A stretch of DNA of 64,000 bases from Leptotrichia hofstadii (GTDB lineage: Bacteria; Fusobacteriota; Fusobacteriia; Fusobacteriales; Leptotrichiaceae). The DNA lies in contig NZ_AP019823.1 in the NCBI RefSeq assembly GCF_007990525.1, positions 1,922,001-1,986,000 of the forward strand. Direction: 5' to 3'. The notes below the pieces were generated by a model. That model had not been told where the DNA came from and ran no database searches. It saw only the letters and a list, made by a program, of their open reading frames with translations. Below are positions 28,270 through 36,314 of this stretch, one piece after another. Position numbers and translations under genes: made by a program. The stretch's first letter is position 1, and every line of letters starts with the position of its first letter.

Positions 28270-29620
28270 ACTTTCTATAAAGTCCAAAATAACTTTCTGG
28301 TATATCGGTCTTATGATAAGTCTTATAGTCATATTTCTTATAACAATAATTTATATTAGTGAAAATCTTGTACGGGCAAACGCTTATAAAAATTTGAAAA
28401 GTTCTGTAGTTTCGGCATTCGACGAAATTGAAGTTTATGATGGTGAACTTACTATTGACAATGATTTTATTATTTTTAATAATAATGTTCATTTGTCGGT
28501 TTATGATGATGAAACAGGATTTATTTATGGGGATATTCCATTGGATTTTGAATATGATGAAACTTTTTCCGATAAAAATGATGTAAGAATTATAAAACAT
28601 AAAAATAAAAAATGGTATATTTTTGACAGCAAAAAGAATTTTTCAGGCTACGGCATTATTCATATTCGTGGAATTGCTCCTGCAACAGAAGTGGAAAATA
28701 TTATTGAAACAATTGTTTTAATTTCTCTGATTGTATTACCATTTTTCTTGTTATTTTCAGCAATAAGTGGATACTTTATAACAAAAAAAGCATTTAAACC
28801 TATAGAAAAAATAAGGGGAGCTGCGGAGAAAATTAATGAGGGAAATGATTTGACACAAAGAATTAATATTGGAGAAGGAAATGATGAAATTTATACTTTG
28901 GCAAATACCTTTGATACAATGTTTGACAGACTGCAAAGTTCCTTTGAAAGAGAAGCACAGTTTACATCAGATGTTTCACACGAGCTGCGAACACCTGTGT
29001 CAATTATAATTTCCGAATGTGAATACGGTCTTGAAAATCTCACTTCAATAGAAAATGCCAGAAATACAATTTCTTCTGTGCTTGATGAAACTAAAAAGAT
29101 GTCAAAATTAATCTCACAGCTTCTGACTTTATCGAGAATGGACAGAGGAAATCAGAAACTTAATTTTGATAAAATAAATATAAGTGAAATGGCACATCTT
29201 ATTGCTGACAGTCAGCAACATAATGCAGACAGTAAAAATATAAAAATTTATTCTGAAATAGAGGAAGACATTTTTATTGTTGGCGATGAGACGATGATTA
29301 TGAGAATTTTTGTAAATTTAATTTCAAATGCGATTAACTATGGTTGTGAAAATGGAAATATATGGATAAAACTGTCACAGGATAAAGATTTTGCAATATG
29401 TAAAATTATTGATGATGGAATCGGTATAGAAAAAGAAAATATACCTAAAATATGGGGACGATTTTATCAGGTGGAAAGTTCCAGAACAACAGAAAATATA
29501 GGGCTTGGATTATCAATGGTAAAATGGATTATAGAGGCACATAACGGAGAGATTTATGTGGAAAGTGAAATTGGAAAAGGAAGTTCGTTTGTATTTAAGT
29601 TGAAAAAGGAGGGAAAATGA
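28256..29620 (+). CDS. Sensor histidine kinase
   Basis: 454 aa, membrane-bound. Two membrane segments (about 14-34 and 155-178) enclose a ~120-residue extracytoplasmic sensor without recognised fold. HAMP follows (FKPIEKIRGAAEKINEG), then HisKA with the phospho-acceptor in FTSDVSHELRTPVS, then the ATPase domain with N box (NLISNAINY), G1 DDGIGI and G2 GLGLSMV. Partner of the regulator encoded in front; followed with ATGA overlap by a PepSY protein. CusS/ArlS-like architecture. Confidence 0.95.
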   Translation: MKMNKLSIKSKITFWYIGLMISLIVIFLITIIYISENLVRANAYKNLKSSVVSAFDEIEVYDGELTIDNDFIIFNNNVHLSVYDDETGFIYGDIPLDFEYDETFSDKNDVRIIKHKNKKWYIFDSKKNFSGYGIIHIRGIAPATEVENIIETIVLISLIVLPFFLLFSAISGYFITKKAFKPIEKIRGAAEKINEGNDLTQRINIGEGNDEIYTLANTFDTMFDRLQSSFEREAQFTSDVSHELRTPVSIIISECEYGLENLTSIENARNTISSVLDETKKMSKLISQLLTLSRMDRGNQKLNFDKINISEMAHLIADSQQHNADSKNIKIYSEIEEDIFIVGDETMIMRIFVNLISNAINYGCENGNIWIKLSQDKDFAICKIIDDGIGIEKENIPKIWGRFYQVESSRTTENIGLGLSMVKWIIEAHNGEIYVESEIGKGSSFVFKLKKEGK

Positions 29621-30228
29621 AAAAAAATTTTTTGAAAAAATTACTTATAGTATTTTTTATTACAGTAATGGGAGTCCCTGCAAATGGAAATTCAGCTAAA
29701 GAGACTAAAACAGTAAGAGTTCTGAATGTTGATGTAAAAATTTCGATTGCACAGGCAAAGCAGCTTGCGTTAGACCATTCAAAAGTGGCAAAAAATACTG
29801 CAAAAATGACTAAAATTCGTCTGGATAAGGAAAATAAGAAATTTATATATGAAATAGAATTTTATACAGAACGGAAAAAATATAAATATAACATTGATGC
29901 GAATACAGGAAAAGTTCTGAGTTACAGCCAAAAAGACCGAGTATCGGCTTCAACGACAATAAGAGATGATGGTAAAATCATTAATACAAATGGCAGTGAT
30001 ACAGAAATAAGAAAAACACCAAAATATATTGGAATAGAAAAAGCAAAAGAAATAGCAGTTGCACGGATTACTGGTGCAAAAAAAATCAATGTTACAAATA
30101 TTCAGCTGGATAGTGAAAAAGGAAGAAAGATTTATGAAGGAAGAATAGTGTATAAAAATACAGAATACAAATTCGACATTGATGCTATAACAGGTGAAGT
30201 AATAAAATGGGAAGTAAATGAAAATTAG
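29617..30228 (+). CDS. Secreted protein with two PepSY domains
   Basis: 203 aa. Signal peptide MKKNFLKKLLIVFFITVMGV to about residue 27. Two PepSY-type repeats (about 43-108 and 137-203), each with the ISIAQAKQLAL / YIGIEKAKEIA helix and a YKFDIDAITGEV strand. PepSY proteins often accompany two-component systems and may sense or restrain proteases at the cell surface. The gene overlaps the kinase by 4 nt and is the last gene before a terminator. Confidence 0.9.
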   Translation: MKKNFLKKLLIVFFITVMGVPANGNSAKETKTVRVLNVDVKISIAQAKQLALDHSKVAKNTAKMTKIRLDKENKKFIYEIEFYTERKKYKYNIDANTGKVLSYSQKDRVSASTTIRDDGKIINTNGSDTEIRKTPKYIGIEKAKEIAVARITGAKKINVTNIQLDSEKGRKIYEGRIVYKNTEYKFDIDAITGEVIKWEVNEN

Positions 30229-30234
30229 TAAAGT

Positions 30235-30286
30235 AAAATATCCTCTAAAGTTTAAACTAAAAAAATAAACCGAAGAGGATATTTTT
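30235..30286. terminator. Bidirectional terminator
   Basis: AAAATATCCTCT (30235-30246) pairs with AGAGGATATTTT (30274-30285), 12 bp, with T runs on both strands. It lies between the converging PepSY gene and CPBP gene and can serve both. Confidence 0.85.
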
Positions 30287-30295
30287 GGTTAAAAA

Positions 30296-30892
30296 TTATG
30301 CTTTGTAAAGTTTTTCGTAATTAAATTTATTTTTAAGTTGTTTAAGAGTATAATCAAATATGAATAAAGGTGGAATAAATACGATAGTTAATGTTATTAT
30401 TGGCATATTTTGAAGATAAAATATTTTTTCAACTATAATCATAAAAGGCTTGTATAGAAATATCGAAACAAGATTAAATGTCGAATGTAATAAAATTATC
30501 CACCAGATCGGATTGGGTTTTAACCGCACATTTCCGAAAAAGATACCTGATATTGTTGTGTATATAAATTTAATTGGATTCAAATGAAGTATTCCAAAAA
30601 TTACAGCCTGAATTAAATTGGCATATTTTGTCTTTTTCTTTAAAAATTGAAGTATTAGTCCTCTCAATAAAAGCTCTTCCCCAATAGGGTAAAATACTAG
30701 GAATTTAAGCAGTTCATTAACTTCAAAAGACTGTTTTGAATAATCGGCAAGAATTATCTTTTTTGATAACAAAGAACTTAAAACGGTAAGTAAAATTATT
30801 ACAGATGTTATAATTAATGCTGAGTAGCAGGCTGTATTCAATATCAGCAGTCCCAATTCTTTCATTTTAGATTTATTAATATTTTTTTCCAT
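30296..30892 (-). CDS. CPBP-family intramembrane metalloprotease
   Basis: About 198 aa. I chose ATG 30892 because AAGGAAG lies 10 nt upstream; the ATG at 30913 has no ribosome site and would sit at the predicted transcription start. Polytopic, with the CPBP/Abi-CAAX signature: GEELLLRGLI (EExxxR), FGILHLNP and HSTFN supplying the metal-binding Glu and His residues. Members process membrane proteins or peptides, or protect against bacteriocins; the substrate here is unknown. The 18-bp motif stands right at its -35 region. Confidence 0.87.
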   Translation of the reverse strand: MEKNINKSKMKELGLLILNTACYSALIITSVIILLTVLSSLLSKKIILADYSKQSFEVNELLKFLVFYPIGEELLLRGLILQFLKKKTKYANLIQAVIFGILHLNPIKFIYTTISGIFFGNVRLKPNPIWWIILLHSTFNLVSIFLYKPFMIIVEKIFYLQNMPIITLTIVFIPPLFIFDYTLKQLKNKFNYEKLYKA

Positions 30893-30926
30893 TCTGATTG
30901 TTCTTCCTTTCATGAATTGTTTTTAT

Positions 30927-30965
30927 AAAATATTCTATCATTAGAATATTAAAATAAAATGAGAG
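30927..30965 (-). promoter_or_regulatory. Recurring 18-bp motif, site 2, with -10 box (CPBP gene)
   Basis: Minus strand CTCTCATTTTATTTTAAT (30965-30948), then a 16-nt gap from its TTTTAA to TATTTT (30932-30927). The same geometry holds at 32263-32301 and 33576-33614. Confidence 0.55.
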
Positions 30966-31015
30966 ATATTTTATTTTGTAGTAAAGTAACTTTTAGCCAT
31001 TTTTAAAGATTTTAT

Positions 31016-31044
31016 TTGAGAAAAACCTTTTTCTGTTATATAAT
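31016..31044 (+). promoter_or_regulatory. Promoter of the 172-aa secreted protein gene
   Basis: TTGAGA (31016-31021), 17-nt spacer, TATAAT (31039-31044). It sits inside a longer in-frame ORF and therefore argues for the downstream ATG at 31106. Confidence 0.7.
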
Positions 31045-31105
31045 GTATTTAAACAACTTTAAAATCAAATTTTTACTTTATGTTGCATATATGAAAGGAA
31101 ATAAA

Positions 31106-31624
31106 ATGAAAAAAATTATTGTTATACTGGCATTTATATTTTTTAATTTAAGTTTCTCTGCGGAAAAGACTGAAAAAATTATGTGCTATATTCCTAAAGA
31201 GCTAAAAACAAACAGTAAAGCAAGATTAATTTATGAAGATACAGAAAAATATAAAGATGAGGAAATACCGCCTGAAGTGGCAAATCCTGAAATTGTTAAA
31301 GCATTAAAGGAAAGAAGGCTTGTCGTATTTCAAATGAGGTGTAAATATGATGGTGATATGTACCGTTATATAACAGCTTCAGACTATGCAGTTGAATATC
31401 TTACAAAACAGACAATAAATAAAGAAGAAGGAGACTATTATTTACTGGAACTTCCGACAAATAAGGCACTCGCTTTTCAGGATATGTTATTTATTGGAGA
31501 TTTTATAGACAATTCAATCAGTACAAATGATGAACTTTTTCAAATTCTCTATATGATAAATGTTCAGTTTCTGGAAATAAGACAGCAGGAACTGGAAGAG
31601 GAAGGGTTGAAAGTAGTTTACTAA
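31106..31624 (+). CDS. Uncharacterised secreted protein
   Basis: 172 aa from ATG 31106, preceded by AAAGGAAA. The frame is open further upstream but overlaps a promoter. Signal peptide MKKIIVILAFIFFNLSFSA. The mature protein starts EKTEKIMCYIPKEL and is acidic with a few aromatic patches; no known domain. Two cysteines (MCYI, MRCKYD) could pair. It diverges from the CPBP gene and shares its upstream region, including the 18-bp motif. Confidence 0.75.
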   Translation: MKKIIVILAFIFFNLSFSAEKTEKIMCYIPKELKTNSKARLIYEDTEKYKDEEIPPEVANPEIVKALKERRLVVFQMRCKYDGDMYRYITASDYAVEYLTKQTINKEEGDYYLLELPTNKALAFQDMLFIGDFIDNSISTNDELFQILYMINVQFLEIRQQELEEEGLKVVY

Positions 31625-31704
31625 ATTTTCTCAATTTTTTCATTTTTGCAGGGATTATTCATTTTTTATATCCCTGCATCTAATATGATTTATAGCTATT
31701 TAAC

Positions 31705-31736
31705 AAAAAATCACAATCAAATTAATGACCGTGATT
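31705..31736 (-). terminator. Terminator after the Abi remnant
   Basis: AATCAC (31714-31709 side) / GTGATT (31731-31736) with further inner pairing, then six T on the minus strand. It overlaps the stop of the Abi remnant. Confidence 0.65.
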
Positions 31737-32031
31737 ATATTTTCAAATTTTTTACATTTTCTATATCTTTAAATCCTATTTGTTTTAAGATTCTCATATC
31801 TGTTTTATATAATCTTAAATTTCTATCTTCATAAAATCTAAAAACAATATCTTCAAATCTTGTATTTTCTATGTATTTATTCTCAAAAAAGAAAGGGAGC
31901 GAGGCTTCTTTCAACTTGTAATAATTTATAAAAACCAATTTCTCTAATGCTTTTTCTTCATTTTCAACAATCATTCCACGCTTTTTAAAAAGTTCTAACT
32001 GCTCCGTAATTTCTAAATACTCCTTACTCAT
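31735..32031 (-). pseudogene. Internally deleted Abi-family (AbiD/AbiF-type, Abi_2) gene
   Basis: 98 aa where the family has about 300. Residues 8-72 follow the Abi_2 N-terminal pattern (QLELFKKRGMIV, INYYKLKEASLPFF, RFEDIVFRFYEDRNLRLY). Then the sequence jumps to something like the family C-terminus (RILKQIGFKDIENV). The middle, which contains the RxxxxH HEPN catalytic motif, is missing without frameshift. The start codon and ribosome site (AGGAG, 5 nt) are intact, so a short protein may still be made. A promoter and an RNA hairpin lie just upstream, and a terminator follows. Confidence 0.65.
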
Positions 32032-32044
32032 AGTTGCTCCTATA

Positions 32045-32094
32045 ATAAATAAAAGCCCTACACCAACTATAAAAAGTTTGTAGGGGGTTTGATA
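32045..32094 (-). ncRNA. Candidate small structured RNA upstream of the Abi remnant
   Basis: Minus strand: CCCTACA (32085-32079) pairs with TGTAGGG (32062-32056). Stacked inside, AACT pairs with AGTT around a UUUUAU loop, with a two-base bulge; the hairpin is followed by CTTTTATTT. It begins about 10 nt after the predicted start of a consensus promoter (32101-32129) and ends 25 nt before the Abi start. AbiF-type genes are known to carry a conserved structured RNA upstream (Rfam abiF motif). Membership in that family is likely but not verified here. Confidence 0.55.
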
Positions 32095-32100
32095 TGTTTA

Positions 32101-32129
32101 ATTGTATCCTATTTTTATATAATTGTCAA
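32101..32129 (-). promoter_or_regulatory. Strong promoter driving the hairpin RNA / Abi remnant
   Basis: Minus strand TTGACA (32129-32124), 17-nt spacer, TACAAT (32106-32101). Perfect -35 and spacing. Confidence 0.75.
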
Positions 32130-32262
32130 TAAAATATTAAAAAAATCGAAATCATATTACAAATTTTATTATCAAAAAAATAAAATAACCGACAATACGT
32201 ATTTACTGTTTTCACTCGTATTCCTTACAATATAATTTTATCTCTTTGAAAAAAAGTAAAAA

Positions 32263-32301
32263 TTCTCATTTTATTTTAATCTATATTACATATCATAAAA
32301 T
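32263..32301 (+). promoter_or_regulatory. Recurring 18-bp motif, site 3, with -10 box
   Basis: TTCTCATTTTATTTTAAT (32263-32280; 17 of 18 bases as in sites 1 and 2), then a 16-nt gap after its TTTTAA to TAAAAT (32296-32301). It lies about 45 nt before the gene at 32344. Confidence 0.55.
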
Positions 32302-32343
32302 TGAAAAATGACTGATTAATTAGTGTTTGAATAAGGAGGAAAA

Positions 32344-32757
32344 ATGAAAAAAATATTTTTTGGAAGCCTGTATTTTATTCATCTGCTCTGTTTTAATATT
32401 CTGGTACTATTTTTTCTGGCTGTATTAGAAGTATCAGTTTTAAGTAATTTGAAAATGATTGGAGGTATATACTCGGACAATCTTATATTAATTTTGCTTA
32501 ATATATTTTTATCATATTTTTATGAAAAAGCAGGAATAGGAAAAAAGGCTTTGATACTTTTAGCAATAATTGGTGTAATATTAAAAATACTAATATTTTT
32601 AATATCGTATAAATATTTAGTTTCATCAGCAGGAGATGAAGAATTTTTACCAACTTATTATGCTTATTTTGCCATAGGTTTATTGGATGTAATATTTCTT
32701 GTGGGGCTTGGTGTAAATTTATTGATAGGAAGGAAAAAACAGCATGATAAAAATTAA
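32344..32757 (+). CDS. Small polytopic membrane protein
   Basis: 137 aa, four hydrophobic segments (about 5-28, 43-60, 68-88, 107-128) and a basic tail. No recognised family. AAGGAGG before the ATG. Its last codons overlap the start of the following lipoprotein by 14 nt, so the two form one unit and may act together in the envelope. Confidence 0.75.
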   Translation: MKKIFFGSLYFIHLLCFNILVLFFLAVLEVSVLSNLKMIGGIYSDNLILILLNIFLSYFYEKAGIGKKALILLAIIGVILKILIFLISYKYLVSSAGDEEFLPTYYAYFAIGLLDVIFLVGLGVNLLIGRKKQHDKN

Positions 32758-33571
32758 AAAATTGACAGGATTTATGATTTTTCTACTTTTTGGAATAATA
32801 TTTATTTCCTGTGGAAAATCTTCAAAAAAAGATATAATAGACAAGGGATATATATTAGAAGTAGGTGTATCCAATGAGATTGACAGGGAATTTGCCGGAA
32901 AAATGGAGCATTCTCCCACTTATACTATTTTCAAAGCGACTGAATATAAGGACAATGATATTATGGTGCAGAATCTCAAAAATGGAACAGTTAAAGCAAT
33001 CCTTTCGCCTATGCTGTCGTTAGGAAATTCTGATTACGGCTATTATCCTGTCTATGTGGATAACAAAAATTATGAAACTGTATATCTCATATACAGAAAG
33101 GATACTCCCGATTTTTTGAAAAACAGCTTTGAAAAAGGGGATAGCTTTATGTTAAATAATATGGAAAAATATTCTAAAGAAAAATATAAAGAAAGATTTT
33201 CATTTTTTAGTAATATTGAAGATTTTGAGAAAAAAATAATGGCTAATGAATGGGCTCTTGTAAATATTGCAGGGCTTGAACTTAAAAACAGTAAAATTTC
33301 AATAAAACTTGATAAAGGAAATGTTTTTATAACAGGAAAAAATGGGAAAAAATATTTGGGAAAATATTCCCTGAAAAATCACAGGATTTCTTTTGAAATA
33401 GATAATTTGAACAATCTGTTGAAAAAAGAGAGTGAACTGAGCGACAGTGATAAAGATTTTTTATATGATTTAAGTAATGCCGATGTAATAACGTTTATGG
33501 ATAATGAGCAAACTCTTTTTATCGGAGTTCCCGAGAGTAATCTTATATTTAAAAAAATAAATAAAAAGTAA
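32744..33571 (+). CDS. Uncharacterised lipoprotein
   Basis: 275 aa. Lipoprotein signal LTGFMIFLLFGIIFISC with lipobox FISC near residue 25. The mature part begins GKSSKKDII and alternates short strands with charged helices. A segment ISIKLDKGNVFITGKNG and KYLGKYSLKNHRISF (about 185-215) looks like a small beta domain. Not recognised. Downstream partner of the membrane protein at 32344; the next gene, 90 bp on, has its own promoter. Confidence 0.75.
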   Translation: MIKIKKLTGFMIFLLFGIIFISCGKSSKKDIIDKGYILEVGVSNEIDREFAGKMEHSPTYTIFKATEYKDNDIMVQNLKNGTVKAILSPMLSLGNSDYGYYPVYVDNKNYETVYLIYRKDTPDFLKNSFEKGDSFMLNNMEKYSKEKYKERFSFFSNIEDFEKKIMANEWALVNIAGLELKNSKISIKLDKGNVFITGKNGKKYLGKYSLKNHRISFEIDNLNNLLKKESELSDSDKDFLYDLSNADVITFMDNEQTLFIGVPESNLIFKKINKK

Positions 33572-33575
33572 AAAA

Positions 33576-33614
33576 CTCTAATGTTCTTTTAATCTAAAAA
33601 ATATACAGTATAAT
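33576..33614 (+). promoter_or_regulatory. Recurring 18-bp motif, site 4, with TATAAT
   Basis: CTCTAATGTTCTTTTAAT (15 of 18 bases as in site 1), then a 16-nt gap after its TTTTAA to a perfect TATAAT (33609-33614), about 45 nt before the first DUF6683-like gene. Confidence 0.5.
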
Positions 33615-33661
33615 CAAATAATAGAAATCATAAAAAAATAAAATTTTTAGGAGGAATAATT

Positions 33662-34438
33662 ATGAAAATAAATTTAAAGAAACTATTTGTTATAGCAGTT
33701 ATTGGGACAGGTTTATTTATATCACAGCCTGCACAGGCATTTTATTATGATATGTCAGACAGTTTTAACTATACAAACAATGTGATAAATAGTACAAGAA
33801 ATTATTTACTTGGTAGTGAAGTAATAAGCCACATTAAAAAAGGAGATTATTCTTCAAAGAAAAAATCAAATTCTAAAAAAACAACTACAAAAACAACGGG
33901 AAGTTCAGCAACTTCAACTACAGTCCCAAAAACAACAAAAGCAAATATTACTTTTAAATCGGACGGAAATACAAGAGGACTTGATTATTTTGTTAATAAC
34001 TATCCGTCAAAACAGAGAGGGGAAGCAAGAACATATCTGAAAAAAATTCAGGATTCTTTCCCGCAGGTAGCACGTTCAGTAGGAATACCTACAAATGACC
34101 TGTCTTCAGGATTGGCAGCTGCAATAGCAGGAGCATATATGGCATATAACAATGTAAGTCTGAATGATAGTTATATGAAACCTATGCAAAATCAGTTAAA
34201 AACAGTGCTTCAAGGTGTAGATGACTTTGATAAAATGAGTAACAGTGATAAAAAATATATTTACGATCAATTGGTAATAATAGGAATGACTTTAACCATA
34301 AATCAGTACCAAAATCAGCAAAACCCAAATGCAAAAGTTACCGCTCAGTTAAGAAATGCAGGTAAACAGGTGCTTGAGGGACTTCTTGGAGTAAGTGCAA
34401 GCAAAGTGAAAATAACGGCATCAGGGCTTTCTTTTTAA
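33662..34438 (+). CDS. Secreted DUF6683-like protein, paralogue 1
   Basis: 258 aa. Signal peptide to about residue 26 (SQPAQA). A Ser/Thr/Lys linker (about 60-98) precedes a ~155-aa C-terminal domain beginning ITFKSDGNTRGLDY. Hallmarks are DSFPQVARSVGIPTNDL, AAAIAGAYMAYNNVSLND, YDQLVIIGMTL and the terminal VKITASGLSF. The domain resembles DUF6683 of proteobacterial exported proteins, whose function is unknown. Two full paralogues and a remnant lie within 5 kb. The domain is conserved while linkers diverge, which suggests surface exposure of the linker. Confidence 0.78.
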   Translation: MKINLKKLFVIAVIGTGLFISQPAQAFYYDMSDSFNYTNNVINSTRNYLLGSEVISHIKKGDYSSKKKSNSKKTTTKTTGSSATSTTVPKTTKANITFKSDGNTRGLDYFVNNYPSKQRGEARTYLKKIQDSFPQVARSVGIPTNDLSSGLAAAIAGAYMAYNNVSLNDSYMKPMQNQLKTVLQGVDDFDKMSNSDKKYIYDQLVIIGMTLTINQYQNQQNPNAKVTAQLRNAGKQVLEGLLGVSASKVKITASGLSF

Positions 34439-34537
34439 AATAAATAATTACAAAAATAAGAAGTTTTATTATAGTATATAGTGATAATAAAAAACAAAAA
34501 AAATGAAAATATATAATTCAATTCGGGAGGAATAATT

Positions 34538-35317
34538 ATGAAAATAAATTTGAAAAAACTATTTGTTACAGCAGTTATTGGGGCAGGTTTATTTGTATCA
34601 CAGCCTGCACAGGCATTTATGGGATACTGGTATGATTATAACAGTGACTGGATTCAGCAGGATATAATGAGAAGAACTTTTGAGAATCATAATAGAGTTT
34701 TTGGTAATAATACAAATAACGACAGTTCAAGTGGAAAAAGTTCAAGCTCTAAGAGTACAGGAAGCAGTAAAAGTAAATCATCATCCCAAACATCGTCTAA
34801 ACCAAAACCGGCAAAAAAAGCCAAAATTACTTTTAAATCGGACGGAAATACAAGAGGACTTGATTATCTTGTTAACAGATATCCTTCAAAACAAAGAGGA
34901 GAAGCGAGAACATACCTGAAACAGATGCAGGATTCATTCCCACAGGTAGCACGTTCAGTAGGAATGCCTACAAATGATTTGTCGACAGGAATGGCAGCTG
35001 TAATAGCGGGAGCATACATGGCTTATAATAATGTTAGCTTAAATGACAGTTATATGAAACCTATGGCAAAACAGTTTAAGGAAGCATTGGAAAGTGTATC
35101 GGAATTTGATAAAATGAGCGATAGTGATAAAAAATATGTTTATGATCAAATGGTAATAATAGGAATGACTTTAGCTGTAAATCAGTCCCAAAATCAGCAA
35201 AATCCAAATGCAAAAGTTACCGCTCAATTAAGAAGAGCGGGAAAAGAAGTACTTGAGGGAGTTCTTAAAGTAAATGCAAGCAAAGTGAAAATAACATCAT
35301 CAGGGCTTGTTTATTAA
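34538..35317 (+). CDS. Secreted DUF6683-like protein, paralogue 2
   Basis: 259 aa, closest relative of paralogue 1. The signal peptide differs by only a few residues and even the DNA around the start (ggaggaataattatg) is shared, so the pair arose by recent tandem duplication. The linker is Ser-rich (GKSSSSKSTGSSKSKSS) and of different sequence. The C-terminal domain keeps DSFPQVARSVGMPTNDL, GAYMAYNNVSLND and the VKITSSGLVY end. Function unknown. Confidence 0.78.
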   Translation: MKINLKKLFVTAVIGAGLFVSQPAQAFMGYWYDYNSDWIQQDIMRRTFENHNRVFGNNTNNDSSSGKSSSSKSTGSSKSKSSSQTSSKPKPAKKAKITFKSDGNTRGLDYLVNRYPSKQRGEARTYLKQMQDSFPQVARSVGMPTNDLSTGMAAVIAGAYMAYNNVSLNDSYMKPMAKQFKEALESVSEFDKMSDSDKKYVYDQMVIIGMTLAVNQSQNQQNPNAKVTAQLRRAGKEVLEGVLKVNASKVKITSSGLVY

Positions 35318-35349
35318 ATAAAAAGAATAGTTTTATATTCACAAAATAC

Positions 35350-35380
35350 AATAAGGGGTTCAGTTCATTTACCCCTTATT
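35350..35380. terminator. Stem-loop between DUF6683 paralogue 2 and the TraX-like gene
   Basis: AATAAGGGGT (35350-35359) and ACCCCTTATT (35371-35380), a perfect 10-bp stem with 11-nt loop. The T-tract is short, so termination may be partial. Confidence 0.55.
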
Positions 35381-35407
35381 AACAGAAAAGAAAAATTAGG
35401 AGTGAAA

Positions 35408-36220
35408 ATGGATAAAAAAGTTATATTTTCTAAAGGGATAAATTCTTTTACACTGCATATTCTGGCAATGACATTTATGGTGGCAGATCATCTGTGGAAT
35501 ATATTTTTTCCTAATCAGATATGGTTAAATATGCTTGGAAGACTTGCATTTCCGATTTTTGCCTTTATGCTTACAGAGGGATTTTACAGGACAAAAAACA
35601 GAAAAAAATATTTAATTCGTATCTTTATTTTTGCGGCTATTTCGGAAATTCCGTTCAATCTTTTTGCAAGTCTGGCATTAAAAGGAGAAATAATGGTATT
35701 TTATCCATATAACAATGTATTATGGACTTTCGGAATTGCCTTATGTGGAATGAATTTACTGGAAAAAACGGAAAAATCAAAAAATCTGAATAAAATAATA
35801 AAATTTTTTGTAAAAGCTGCCATAAGTATTTTAACCATCGTAATTGCACATTTTGCAAGAAGTGATTATTTAGGATATGGGATTGCAATTATTCTGATAT
35901 TCTATTTTTTCAGGGGGAAAGATTACAAAAACATAATATTTCAGGCTGTATTAATGGTGTTTCTAAACGTATTTATTATGCCTGGACTTGAATTTCCGTT
36001 TAACATTTTTGGAAATGAAATATTTATAAAAACACAGATATTTGCGATATTTTCATTGCCGATAATATGGCTTTATAATGGGAAACAAGGTATTCATAAC
36101 AGATTTACAAAATATATGTTTTATTTCTTTTATCCATTACACCTTTTACTAATAGTGGCGATTTATGTTTCTTTTATGATATATCTGATTTCTTTGATAG
36201 GTAAGAATTATGGAAATTAA
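35408..36220 (+). CDS. TraX-family membrane protein (possible acyltransferase)
   Basis: About 270 aa from ATG 35408 (TTAGGAG upstream; an ATG-like alternative at 35402 is too close). Polytopic. N-terminal signature HILAMTFMVADHLWNIFFP followed by LGRLAFPIFAFMLTEGF is typical of TraX, the F-pilin N-acetylation protein; chromosomal homologues occur without conjugation genes. Here no conjugation gene is near. It is embedded between secreted paralogues and lipoproteins, so modification of an exported protein or envelope sugar is a possibility. Confidence 0.88.
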   Translation: MDKKVIFSKGINSFTLHILAMTFMVADHLWNIFFPNQIWLNMLGRLAFPIFAFMLTEGFYRTKNRKKYLIRIFIFAAISEIPFNLFASLALKGEIMVFYPYNNVLWTFGIALCGMNLLEKTEKSKNLNKIIKFFVKAAISILTIVIAHFARSDYLGYGIAIILIFYFFRGKDYKNIIFQAVLMVFLNVFIMPGLEFPFNIFGNEIFIKTQIFAIFSLPIIWLYNGKQGIHNRFTKYMFYFFYPLHLLLIVAIYVSFMIYLISLIGKNYGN

Positions 36221-36314
36221 ATGAAGTCAATATTTACAAAGCAAAAGTTTAAGAAGAACTGTTAAGAAAATAAAAAACATAAAAAATTCTATATCCATTG
36301 GGGAAGTGATAAAA

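Noticed and set aside
31016..31105. N-terminal extension of the 172-aa secreted protein
   Set aside because: It contains a good promoter (TTGAGA-17-TATAAT) and would hide the signal peptide.
33072..33560. Substrate-binding protein role for the 275-aa lipoprotein
   Set aside because: It lacks any recognisable binding-protein signature and no transporter genes adjoin it.
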